Shown here: positions 1 to 6,445 of the stretch, one piece after another
Numbering within the stretch: position 1 is the stretch's first letter
Layout of the letters: each line of letters begins with the position of its first letter
NCBI GenBank assembly: GCA_900543345.1
Contig: UQRJ01000074.1
Location: 1-10,803 of the forward strand
Source: an uncultured Sporolactobacillus sp.
GTDB taxonomy: Bacteria > Bacillota > Bacilli > Bacillales > Sporolactobacillaceae
Reading direction: 5' to 3'
DNA: 10,803 nucleotides
Position numbers and translations under genes: made by a program
The notes under the pieces: generated by a model
What the model was told of the DNA's origin: nothing
Databases searched by the model: none
What the model saw: the letters and a program-made list of their open reading frames with translations, nothing else

Positions 1-47
1 GAGATGTCTTAGGGTCTCGTGGGCTCGGAGATGTGTATAAGAGACAG
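1..47 (+). other. Nextera P7/i7/read-2 sequencing adapter (artefact)
   Basis: Positions 14-47 match the Illumina Nextera read-2 transposase adapter, ending in the 19-bp Tn5 mosaic end (29-47, AGATGTGTATAAGAGACAG). Positions 1-5 (GAGAT) fit the end of the P7 primer. Positions 6-13 (GTCTTAGG) fill the i7 index slot; their reverse complement CCTAAGAC is, from memory, Nextera index N726. This is library sequence that was not trimmed before assembly. Genomic sequence starts at about 48. Confidence 0.98.
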
Positions 48-82
48 ATATCATCGTCAGCATAGCACATTGCGGCGGTCAG

Positions 83-158
83 TTGAATAGAATTGCCCGA
101 CAGCGAGTGAGCGAATCAAGCACGAAAAATGCTAAATCGCTAAACGGGCTCTATTCAA
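83..158. repeat. Nested inverted repeat / possible structured RNA
   Basis: Four stems nest around one centre. TTGAATAGA (83-91) pairs with TCTATTCAA (150-158), GCCCG (95-99) with CGGGC (145-149), AGCGA (102-106) with TCGCT (137-141), and AGCA (119-122) with TGCT (130-133). No U-tract follows, so it is not an ordinary terminator. I do not recognise it as a known RNA family; T-box, RNase P RNA and tmRNA signatures were looked for and not found. Confidence 0.5.
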
Positions 159-195
159 GCAGCTCGTCAATCTATCGGGGTTTATAGCGAGCTGC
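159..195. repeat. Second hairpin next to the nested repeat
   Basis: GCAGCTCG (159-166) is perfectly complementary to CGAGCTGC (188-195). An inner CTAT/ATAG stem (172-175 with 184-187) lies beyond a 5-nt bulge. It directly abuts the 83-158 structure, so the two may be parts of one folded element or mobile repeat. Function unknown. Confidence 0.45.
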
Positions 196-473
196 GCAGA
201 ACGACAGGCACAGTAAGCAGGCAACATAGATGTGCATCAGAAGGGGACGTAGCAATGCGATTGGAGCCGGTTTTATTGCCGATCGAAGCGTAAAATGTTT
301 CTCAATGGATGAATCCCGCCAATTCTCGCTGAAAATGATCTGGCCTAAAAGGGACGGATGGCGGATACAGGCACTTGTTCCTGGGACAAGAAGGAAGGGC
401 TCTTCCGCGTCGGGCATGCTCCGACCGAATGCGTTATAATAAAAAAGCGAAAAGCAGAAGCGGGGGTTTTTTC

Positions 474-1382
474 ATGAATCTGATTGCGACGGCGGAGTCG
501 CTGCAGCAAGCGGAGGCATTGCTGGAGGCGGGGGCGGACACTCTCTATGTCGGCAGCAGCCCGTTTGCGCTGCGTCTGCCGCAGACACTCGATCTGAGCG
601 AGATCGGGGAAATTACGGAGCTGGCACATCGGCGCGGGAAGAAGGTCACGGTAGCCTGCAATGCGCTGATGCACAATCGGCAAATCGAGCAACTGGCCGA
701 CTATCTGCCGCAACTGGCTAAGATTCCGGTTGACGCGTTAACCGTCGGCGATCCCGGCGTGATCACGTTACTGAAAGAAGAGGGCGTGCGAATCCCCTTT
801 ATCTACGATGGCGAGACGCTGGTTACCTCGGCCGGACAGATTGCCTTTTGGATTAAGTGCGGCGCAATCGGCGCCGTGGCGGCCCGTGAGCTGACGTTGA
901 TCGAGCTCCAAGCCATCCAAGCGAAAATCGATCGGCCGGTAGAGGTACTTGTTTACGGACCGACGTGCATCCATCAATCGCGGCGCACGCTCTTGACCAA
1001 TTATTATCGCTATGCCGGGCTGCATGAGCGTACCGATAAAGATCGCGGTTTGTATTTGCGCGATCCGAAGCATCCGCACAGTCGCTATCCGATTTATCAA
1101 GATGAAAATGGCACACACATCTTTTCCAGCGGCGACTTGTCGCTGATTGATTGGCTCGACAAGCTGGCAAAAAGCGGCCTGCGGACGTGGAAGCTGGACG
1201 GCGTATTGCTTCGCGGCGCGCGATTTGTTTCGGTCGTCGCGTTGTTTGCCGAGGCAAGTCGCACGATAGATAGCGGAAATTATGATCCGGTGCTGTTTAC
1301 GCGCCGATTGCAGGCGATTCAGCCGGCGGACCGGCCGCTCTCAACCGGATTTTATTTAAAGAATCCACAAGATGTGCACTGA
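474..1382 (+). CDS. yrrN: U32 family protein YrrN/TrhP1 (tRNA ho5U34 synthesis)
   Basis: This 302-aa protein resembles Bacillus YrrN (TrhP1), a peptidase U32-family protein. With YrrO it is needed for prephenate-dependent formation of 5-hydroxyuridine at position 34 of certain tRNAs; the function is known from B. subtilis and inferred here. The N-terminus has a family-like phrase (AEALLEAGADTLYVG, residues 13-27) of the TIM-barrel type. The region matching the U32 signature (EVLVYGPTCIHQSRRTLL, from residue 157) keeps one cysteine, C165, but has Thr where YrrO has its second Cys. The start at ATG 474 is preferred over upstream in-frame starts: it begins exactly at the family N-terminus and has a GGGGG run 7 nt upstream. 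The adjoining yrrO gene, 26 bp downstream, supports the call. Length fits the family (about 300 aa). Confidence 0.88.
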   Translation: MNLIATAESLQQAEALLEAGADTLYVGSSPFALRLPQTLDLSEIGEITELAHRRGKKVTVACNALMHNRQIEQLADYLPQLAKIPVDALTVGDPGVITLLKEEGVRIPFIYDGETLVTSAGQIAFWIKCGAIGAVAARELTLIELQAIQAKIDRPVEVLVYGPTCIHQSRRTLLTNYYRYAGLHERTDKDRGLYLRDPKHPHSRYPIYQDENGTHIFSSGDLSLIDWLDKLAKSGLRTWKLDGVLLRGARFVSVVALFAEASRTIDSGNYDPVLFTRRLQAIQPADRPLSTGFYLKNPQDVH

Positions 1383-1408
1383 ATCACGAAAGTAGGAGAG
1401 ATTGATCG

Positions 1409-2632
1409 ATGCAGAAAAAAATAAAAAAGCCGGAGCTGCTGGCCCCGGCCGGTAATCTGGAAAAATTGAAGATAGCCGTACGCTACGGCGCGGATGCCGT
1501 CTACATCGGCGGACGGGCATACGGGCTTAGGTCGCGTGCCGGCAATTTTTCTCTCGATGAAATGAAAGAAGGGGCGGCGTTCGCACACGAGCATGGGGCG
1601 AAACTATATGTTGCGGCGAACATGGTGGTTCATGAAGGAGATGCGGAGGGGGCGGACGATTTTTTCCGCGCATTGCAGGCAATCAGCGTCGACGCGGTGA
1701 TCATTTCCGACCCGGCACTGCTGGCGATCTGCTTCCGTGCAGCATCGGGGCTGCCGGTTCATTTGTCGACGCAGGCCTCCACCACTAACTATAAAACACT
1801 GGAATTCTGGAAAGAAATCGGCGTGCGTCGCGTCGTACTGGCTCGCGAAGTCGGGCTGGAAGAAATCCGCGCGATGCGCCGCCATTGCGATATCGAACTC
1901 GAAGCGTTTGTACACGGAGCGATGTGCATCGCCTACTCGGGGCGCTGCACACTCTCAAATCACATGGTTTGCCGCGACGCCAACCGCGGCGGCTGCGCGC
2001 AGTCCTGTCGCTGGAAATATAATTTACTGGCAATTGACGGACAAAAAGAGAAAAGTCTGCTTCCGACCGGTGCCGAACCGTTCTCGATGAGCGCCGTCGA
2101 TCTGTCGATGCTGCGCCATTTGCCTGACATGATCGATGCAGGCATCGACAGCCTGAAAATCGAAGGGCGGATGAAGTCGATTCATTATGTATCGACGGTA
2201 TGCAACGCCTATCGGCAGGCAATCGACCGTTACTGCGCCGATCCCGGCCGTTTTAACTTCGATCCCGTTTGGGAAGAGGAAATCCGGAAGACTGCCCAAC
2301 GCGACCTGTCGACCGGTTTTTACTACGGTGTACCGACAGAAAAAGAGCAGCTCTTCGGCCAACCACGCCAATTGCCGAAATATACATTTGCCGCACAGGT
2401 CGTTGGCTACGACCCGGAAACGAAGCGAGCGACTCTTGAACAACGTAATAATTTCGGTGTCGGCGAGGAAGTCGAATTTTACGGGCCCGATTTTGTCCAT
2501 TTCCGCCAAAAAGTCTGCGACATGCGTGACGAAGACGGCACGGCAATCGATCGAGCGCCGAATCCGCTGATGACTGTTACCATCCCGGTTGATCGGCCGG
2601 TAAAACCATTTTATCTGATGAGGAAAAAATAA
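1409..2632 (+). CDS. yrrO: U32 family protein YrrO/TrhP2 (tRNA ho5U34 synthesis)
   Basis: This 407-aa cytoplasmic protein belongs to the peptidase U32 family and matches YrrO (TrhP2) of Bacillus. Known family members hydroxylate uridine 34 of tRNA using prephenate and an iron-sulphur cluster. The N-terminal signature PELLAPAGNLEKLKIAVRYG (8-27) is typical. The PROSITE-type U32 signature is complete at 165-183 (E-x-F-x2-G-A-M-C-x4-G-x-C-x-L-S), with C173 and C180. C188, C196 and C200 follow, so cluster-ligand cysteines are available. The C-terminal part (about 325-407) looks like the small beta domain of long U32 proteins. The ribosome binding site AGGAGAG (1394-1400) is 8 nt from the ATG. The gene lies 26 bp after yrrN, so the two are probably co-transcribed; a hairpin follows. 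The B. subtilis neighbours yrrM and udk are absent. Confidence 0.92.
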   Translation: MQKKIKKPELLAPAGNLEKLKIAVRYGADAVYIGGRAYGLRSRAGNFSLDEMKEGAAFAHEHGAKLYVAANMVVHEGDAEGADDFFRALQAISVDAVIISDPALLAICFRAASGLPVHLSTQASTTNYKTLEFWKEIGVRRVVLAREVGLEEIRAMRRHCDIELEAFVHGAMCIAYSGRCTLSNHMVCRDANRGGCAQSCRWKYNLLAIDGQKEKSLLPTGAEPFSMSAVDLSMLRHLPDMIDAGIDSLKIEGRMKSIHYVSTVCNAYRQAIDRYCADPGRFNFDPVWEEEIRKTAQRDLSTGFYYGVPTEKEQLFGQPRQLPKYTFAAQVVGYDPETKRATLEQRNNFGVGEEVEFYGPDFVHFRQKVCDMRDEDGTAIDRAPNPLMTVTIPVDRPVKPFYLMRKK

Positions 2633-2641
2633 TTTACCCCG

Positions 2642-2675
2642 CCGCAGCTTTTCTGTTGCTGCGGTATTCCCTGTT
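2642..2675 (+). terminator. Probable terminator of yrrNO
   Basis: CCGCAGC (2642-2648) and GCTGCGG (2658-2664) form a perfect 7-bp stem with a 9-nt loop, starting 10 nt after the yrrO stop. The downstream tract is only moderately T-rich, so termination may be incomplete. Confidence 0.6.
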
Positions 2676-2727
2676 CTTTCAACGATCTATTTCCCTTCTT
2701 CCTGGCCATTCCTTGTCCCGGAAAAAC

Positions 2728-2756
2728 TTGAAATTATCTGAAATTAGCACTATAAT
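2728..2756 (+). promoter_or_regulatory. Sigma-A promoter of the glycosyltransferase operon
   Basis: A -35 box TTGAAA (2728-2733) is separated by exactly 17 bp from a perfect -10 box TATAAT (2751-2756). The predicted start is near 2763, inside the CIRCE element. Only the -35 box departs from consensus, at two positions, so strong transcription is expected when it is not repressed. Confidence 0.85.
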
Positions 2757-2760
2757 ATGA

Positions 2761-2787
2761 TTAGCAGTCAGAATGGCTGAGTGCTAA
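2761..2787 (+). promoter_or_regulatory. CIRCE element (HrcA repressor operator)
   Basis: TTAGCAGTC (2761-2769), nine spacer bases, then GAGTGCTAA (2779-2787). The CIRCE consensus is TTAGCACTC-N9-GAGTGCTAA. The right arm is perfect and the left arm has one substitution (17 of 18), with exactly the canonical 9-bp spacer. It sits at the predicted transcription start, the usual place for HrcA repression of groESL and dnaK operons. A further half-site, TTAGCACT, overlaps the promoter at 2744-2751. Confidence 0.85.
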
Positions 2788-2843
2788 AAATGCCCCTGAT
2801 TCAGCATAATGAGAGTTGAAGTTGGAAGGAGTGCGATTCATTA

Positions 2844-4043
2844 ATGCGCAATCAGGTTGCTTATGTCAGTACGTATTTACCCCAGAAATGTGGAATTGCC
2901 ACTTATACCTATCATCTGAGACAGGCGGTTCAGAAGGCGAAGCGACAGGCGCTGGATGATCCAATTGCCGTAATCAAAGACAACAACATCGTTTACCCTG
3001 ATAACTCACTTCTGAAATGGCCAATTCTTAAAAATCATCGTGAAGATTATATCAAAGCTGCTGATGCATTGAATAACAGTTCGGTGTCCGTCGTCTCTCT
3101 GCAACATGAATTCGGTATTTTTGGCGGAGCAGCCGGCTCCTATATTCTCGACTTTGTCCGTCGGCTGAAAAAACCGCTCGTCACAACATTTCATACGGTG
3201 TTCAAAGAGCCGAAAGGCCTTTATGCTCCGGTCCAGCAGGAATTGGCCGAACGCAGCGATCACATCGTTGTGATGAATCGTAAGGCGATCGGCTATCTGT
3301 CCAAGAGTTTTGCTATACCGACGGCAAAAATCTCGTTTATTCCGCACGGTACGCCGGTTCCCGATCTCCGGCGGCGCGAAGTATTCCGCCGCAAACTCGG
3401 CTGGTCGGACCGCAAAGTTATGATGACATTCGGTTTCATCAGCCGGAACAAGGGGATCGAAACGGTACTCTACGCACTGCCGGCGGTGGTCCGCAAAGTG
3501 CCGGATGTGCTCTATGTCATTGCCGGACAGACGCATCCAAATGTCAAGGCCGTGGAGGGCGAATCCTACCGCAATGAGCTAAAACGGATCATCCGCCGCG
3601 AAGGCTTGGAAAAACACGTACTGATGATCGACAAGTTCATGAATGAGCAGGATCTGGCCCATTATATTACCGCCTGCGATCTGTACATCACGCCGTATCC
3701 GGGGTTGGAGCAGATCACCAGCGGGACACTGGCTTATGCTATCGGACTCGGCCGTCCGGTTCTGACGACGCCGTACCGCTATGCGCAAGACCTGCTCAAG
3801 GGCAATGAAGAATTGTTCGTCCCGTTTGACAATCGTTCGCTTTGGTCGGAGAAAATGATTACCCTGCTGTCTAATGAGTCGATGCTGAAATCGTATCAGA
3901 AAAAAATGAGCCGGATCGGCAACTTGATGAGCTGGCCACATGTCGGAAGAAAATATCTGAAACTATTCAAACAAACCGCTCATCTGGACGCAGAAGATTC
4001 GAGCCTTCCGGGGGCTGACTCTATTGCCGAAGACCCCTGTTAA
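2844..4043 (+). CDS. GT4-like (GT-B fold) glycosyltransferase
   Basis: This 399-aa protein has the layout of a retaining GT-B glycosyltransferase of the GT4 type. The N-terminal domain (about 1-175) has an acceptor-side glycine loop, PQKCGIATYTYHL (13-25), then QHEFGIFGG (87-95) and TTFHTVF (114-120). The nucleotide-sugar domain begins near GFISRNKGIETVL (197-209). The usual C-terminal E-x7-E motif is reduced to one Glu in PGLEQITSGTLAYA (286-299). No signal peptide or membrane segment is seen, so it should be cytoplasmic. Donor and acceptor cannot be told from sequence. The ATG has AAGGAG 12 nt upstream, a slightly long spacing. The gene is first in an operon with a strong promoter and a CIRCE operator, and its end overlaps the next gene by 20 bp, so the products probably act together. 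Confidence 0.82.
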   Translation: MRNQVAYVSTYLPQKCGIATYTYHLRQAVQKAKRQALDDPIAVIKDNNIVYPDNSLLKWPILKNHREDYIKAADALNNSSVSVVSLQHEFGIFGGAAGSYILDFVRRLKKPLVTTFHTVFKEPKGLYAPVQQELAERSDHIVVMNRKAIGYLSKSFAIPTAKISFIPHGTPVPDLRRREVFRRKLGWSDRKVMMTFGFISRNKGIETVLYALPAVVRKVPDVLYVIAGQTHPNVKAVEGESYRNELKRIIRREGLEKHVLMIDKFMNEQDLAHYITACDLYITPYPGLEQITSGTLAYAIGLGRPVLTTPYRYAQDLLKGNEELFVPFDNRSLWSEKMITLLSNESMLKSYQKKMSRIGNLMSWPHVGRKYLKLFKQTAHLDAEDSSLPGADSIAEDPC

Positions 4044-5088
4044 TTTGACGCATCTGGAACGAATGACCGACGATACGGGATTGCTGGAACATGCGCTGGG
4101 CGATATTCCTAAGCGCCGGGAAGGCTACACGACCGACGATAATGCACGTGCCCTTTGGGTATGCGCCAGTTGGTACCGTCTCTTGAGGAGCGATCCGTCC
4201 GTCGATCCGAATTTGCTGAAGCGGCTCATCCGTTTGGCGGATGTTTATCTGGCGTTTCTGGTGTGGGCGCAGGAGCCGGACGGCCACTTTTACAATAATT
4301 ATTCTTATGACCGGCAGAAGGAACCGGAATCGCCGTCCGACGACTGCCTCGGCCGAACCCTGTGGTCTTGCGCGGTGGCGCTTCGCGCTCTGCCAGGAGA
4401 TGACAGGAAACATGTACTTCGAATTCTCTTATCGCGAGGCTTCAAGGCGGCGCATCAAGTTCGCCACATGCACGGCGGCGCGTACATTCTGGCTGCCGCT
4501 GCTCTTGGCAATTTGAGCGAAGCTGCGGCCGGGCTGATCGATCGATTTGAGAGCGAACTGATTAATTTATTCCGCAATAACGCCGATGACGACTGGCAAT
4601 GGTTCGACGCGGCAATTACCTATAGCGGCGGTTTGATGCCATGGGCACTGTACCGTTCTTCTGTCGTAACCGGGAACCGAGAGGCACGCCGCGTTGCGCG
4701 GGCTTCACTCGATTTTTTGACTCAAAAAATGATCGGACCGAACGGGCACCTGCGTTCGATCGGCAATGACGGATGGTGTACGCGCACAAAGCGGGCGATC
4801 TGGGATCAGCAGCCGGTCGATATCGCCGCCCTGGCGTTAGCCGCTGAAGCAGCCGACCGGGCGGAACCGGACAATGATCGCTGGTATAAAACGATTGGCA
4901 AGTGCCGTGACTGGTTCCACGGCGAAAACGATCTGCAGGCATCGATGTTTACCTCCGAAGGCGGCGGATACGACGGATTCTCCGGCTTCGGGGTCAACCG
5001 CAATCAGGGTGCCGAATCCACGCTATCCTATTTGCTAACGGAACTCATTTTTGCCCGGCGAAAAGACCGAATTAAACAACCGGTCTGA
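4024..5088 (+). CDS. Alpha/alpha-barrel glycosidase-like protein, partner of the glycosyltransferase
   Basis: This 354-aa protein has the pattern of six-hairpin (alpha/alpha) barrel carbohydrate proteins. Conserved-looking aromatic and acidic blocks recur: GYTTDDNARAL (34-44), PSDDCLGRTLW (104-114), DWQWFDAAITYSGG (190-203), WDQQPVDIAALA (260-271) and VNRNQGAESTLSYL (324-337). From memory, similar domains occur next to or fused to GT4 glycosyltransferases; the enzymatic activity is not known to me. The proposed TTG start (4024) overlaps the glycosyltransferase by 20 bp and keeps the PVNLTHLERMTDDTG block, which I expect to be conserved. An ATG at 4063 would lose part of it. A GGGGG run about 9 nt upstream is a weak ribosome site, suggesting translational coupling. 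No signal peptide is seen. A role in making or trimming a glycan or storage polysaccharide is inference. Confidence 0.65.
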   Translation: MPKTPVNLTHLERMTDDTGLLEHALGDIPKRREGYTTDDNARALWVCASWYRLLRSDPSVDPNLLKRLIRLADVYLAFLVWAQEPDGHFYNNYSYDRQKEPESPSDDCLGRTLWSCAVALRALPGDDRKHVLRILLSRGFKAAHQVRHMHGGAYILAAAALGNLSEAAAGLIDRFESELINLFRNNADDDWQWFDAAITYSGGLMPWALYRSSVVTGNREARRVARASLDFLTQKMIGPNGHLRSIGNDGWCTRTKRAIWDQQPVDIAALALAAEAADRAEPDNDRWYKTIGKCRDWFHGENDLQASMFTSEGGGYDGFSGFGVNRNQGAESTLSYLLTELIFARRKDRIKQPV

Positions 5089-5119
5089 GCCTGTGTAAAT
5101 AAAAAGAATATCAATCGAG

Positions 5120-5162
5120 AAGATTGCCTCCTTTCCTTGTTAATAGTTGGGCAATCTTTTTT
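5120..5162 (+). terminator. Rho-independent terminator of the glycosyltransferase operon
   Basis: AAGATTGCC (5120-5128) pairs perfectly with GGCAATCTT (5150-5158) around a 21-nt loop, and a run of six T (5157-5162) closes it. It lies 31 nt after the barrel-protein stop and separates this operon from the glvR region. Confidence 0.85.
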
Positions 5163-5373
5163 ATATGCCATCGAAGTCATATACGTCCTTGGTTCATACA
5201 AGTTTAGGATTCATTTTCATATTAACCAGTGATTATGGTTGAGAAAGAACCGTATTGAAAGAATTATCCGGACTGAGTCGACGTATGCTATGCTTATATT
5301 TGGCGCTTTTAATAAAATTGATGTGGCTGACTGAATCCCCCCATTTACAGCGATTGATTTTTCAAGTGAGTTT

Positions 5374-5413
5374 TGCAACCGGTCTTGTTTACACGGATGT
5401 TTTTTTCTTTAAT
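5374..5413 (+). promoter_or_regulatory. Possible glvR promoter with cre-like site
   Basis: A -35-like TTGTTT (5385-5390) lies 17 bp from TTTAAT (5408-5413), which matches five of six -10 positions. Overlapping the -35 is TGCAACCGGTCTTG (5374-5387), matching the CcpA cre pattern TGNAANCGNWNNCA except in the last two bases. Both are weak single-site matches. The rest of the 5163-5439 gap shows no gene; a 68-codon frame from TTG 5255 looks random. Confidence 0.35.
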
Positions 5414-5439
5414 AAACTTCTTTTATCGGGAGTGGATAA

Positions 5440-6231
5440 GTGTTGCAAATCGAGATGCTGATTAAAAAATACTATGATCACTTAAATGAAAATGATCTCT
5501 CGACGCTGCGCTATATTATCGAAAATAAGCGAACGTGCGCAGAGAAAAGTATCACGGATATTGCAAGAGATTGCAATATCTCCAGATCGTCTATTCTTCG
5601 TACGACTCAGAAACTGGGCTTTTCCGGATTTAGTGAATTTAAATATGCGTTAAAGAATGACCTTCACACGCCGCCCCTACAGGAAAAGGACTATTTTCAA
5701 CAGATCGAGATGGCTATGCACAACACTTTAAAGTTTTTTAAGAGTGCCGAACTGATGCCGATCTATGATAAAATTAATCACTCGGATAAGATTTATGCTT
5801 ATGGTACTGGCTACGCCCAGCGCAATGCCGTCAATGAATTAAAAAGGAACTTTTTAAATTTCGGTATCATGATTACGTCATTAGATGCGGGAAGAGAACT
5901 TGGATTCGCATTAAAATGGATCAGAGAAACGGATCTGCTGATTGTTGTATCTTTAAGCGGTGACATTCCGGATATTATGGACGACCTTAAGCTTTTGCGC
6001 GTTAAAAAAGTGCCTGTGTTATCGATTACAGACATGAGTTTTGACCATAACATATTGGCTAATATTGTTCCTTATAATCTTTTCTTTCAATCGACGCGAT
6101 ATCCGGTGAACAATAGAGAACAGATTAGCCAGGATCCGGTATCGATGGCCTCGTTGAATGTTTTATGCGAGGCGCTTTCATTTGGCTATTTATTTCAATA
6201 TCGATCTCAAGATCAAGGACAAAAAAGATGA
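5440..6231 (+). CDS. glvR: RpiR/MurR-family regulator, GlvR-like (maltose PTS control)
   Basis: This 263-aa regulator has an N-terminal RpiR helix-turn-helix (about 1-77, with ITDIARDCNISRSSILRTTQ at 38-57) and a C-terminal SIS sugar-phosphate-binding domain (about 105-225, with YAYGTGYAQRNA and LLIVVSLSGDIPDI). The N-terminus LIKKYYDHLNENDLSTLRYI closely resembles B. subtilis GlvR, which is known as a positive regulator of the glv maltose operon. The neighbouring malP and glvA genes support this. The likely ligand is a sugar phosphate such as maltose 6-phosphate (inference). The start is GTG 5440, or TTG 5443, which aligns best with GlvR; GGGAG at 5428-5432 serves both. The gene is convergent with malP. 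Its stop overlaps an ATG of a 32-codon orphan frame. Confidence 0.85.
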   Translation: MLQIEMLIKKYYDHLNENDLSTLRYIIENKRTCAEKSITDIARDCNISRSSILRTTQKLGFSGFSEFKYALKNDLHTPPLQEKDYFQQIEMAMHNTLKFFKSAELMPIYDKINHSDKIYAYGTGYAQRNAVNELKRNFLNFGIMITSLDAGRELGFALKWIRETDLLIVVSLSGDIPDIMDDLKLLRVKKVPVLSITDMSFDHNILANIVPYNLFFQSTRYPVNNREQISQDPVSMASLNVLCEALSFGYLFQYRSQDQGQKR

Positions 6232-6326
6232 TTGCGATCGATTTAAGCGAAGAGAAATTTATGTTTTTCGTGATCGATCCGTACGGAAAATACCCTCAGC
6301 AAATTCTTTTTATCTTTTCGCTGTAA
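6228..6326 (+). pseudogene. Short orphan frame overlapping glvR stop (possible gene remnant)
   Basis: An ATG overlaps the glvR TGA as ATGA, the arrangement of translationally coupled genes, but the frame ends after 32 codons. The peptide MIAIDLSEEKFMFFVIDPYG followed by KYPQQ faintly resembles the N-terminal phosphate-1 region of ASKHA or ROK-type kinases (a hydrophobic strand with Asp, then I-D-x-x-G-K). This could be the stump of a lost kinase gene, or chance. No ribosome site of its own stands out. Low confidence. Confidence 0.25.
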
Positions 6327-6345
6327 TTGGACCTTAGTCAATCTT

Positions 6346-6412
6346 GTAAAAACGGAAAAGCAGTTGAACCTTGTCTGATGTATGGCAAGGGACAACTGCT
6401 GCTTGTTTTGTT
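6346..6412. terminator. Bidirectional terminator between glvR and malP
   Basis: AGCAGTTG (6359-6366) pairs with CAACTGCT (6393-6400). After a 2-nt internal loop, CCTTG (6369-6373) pairs with CAAGG (6386-6390), leaving a 12-nt loop. On the plus strand GCTTGTTTTGTTT follows. On the minus strand the stem is followed by CTTTTCCGTTTTT. It can serve both convergent transcripts, 28 nt after the glvR-side orphan frame and 46 nt after the malP stop. Confidence 0.75.
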
Positions 6413-6445
6413 TATCCTCTCCTGTCCAAATCATAATCGACTGAT

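Larger units (their letters stand above)
48..473. other. Gene-free stretch upstream of yrrN
   Basis: No frame here has convincing coding character. One frame is open from the insert edge (50) to a TAG at 185-187 (45 codons), so a truncated upstream C-terminus is possible, but I do not recognise the peptide and a run of that length can occur by chance. The region holds two neighbouring inverted-repeat structures (83-158 and 159-195, listed separately) and a short hairpin at 393-406 (GGAAG-GGCT-CTTCC). A TATAAT at 435-440 could be a -10 box for yrrN, but no good -35 lies 16-18 bp upstream. The yrrM gene expected here from B. subtilis gene order is absent. Confidence 0.5.

Noticed and set aside
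230..439. 69-codon plus-strand frame upstream of yrrN
   Set aside because: No ribosome binding site of quality, no recognisable motif, and it ends just before yrrN. Probably chance.
48..473. T-box, tmRNA or RNase P RNA in the left region
   Set aside because: The T-box AGGGTGGNACCGCG sequence and the conserved cores of RNase P RNA and tmRNA are not present. A GGGGACGT at 243-250 only superficially resembles the start of tmRNA.
345..713. Minus-strand open frame (122 codons) over the yrrN start
   Set aside because: It lies mostly antisense to yrrN, has no recognisable family features and no ribosome site. It is explained by the GC-rich codon usage of the real gene.
1785..2509. Long minus-strand and alternative-frame open frames inside yrrO
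   Set aside because: The products are rich in Arg, Ser and Cys with low-complexity character, typical of shadow frames. yrrO itself matches the U32 family along its whole length.
5255..5461. 68-codon frame from TTG before glvR
   Set aside because: A weak start, overlap with the glvR start region and putative promoter, and no family resemblance; its hydrophobicity comes from T-rich DNA.
6243..6434. 63-codon minus-strand frame in the glvR-malP gap
   Set aside because: It crosses the bidirectional terminator hairpin and has no supporting start signal.
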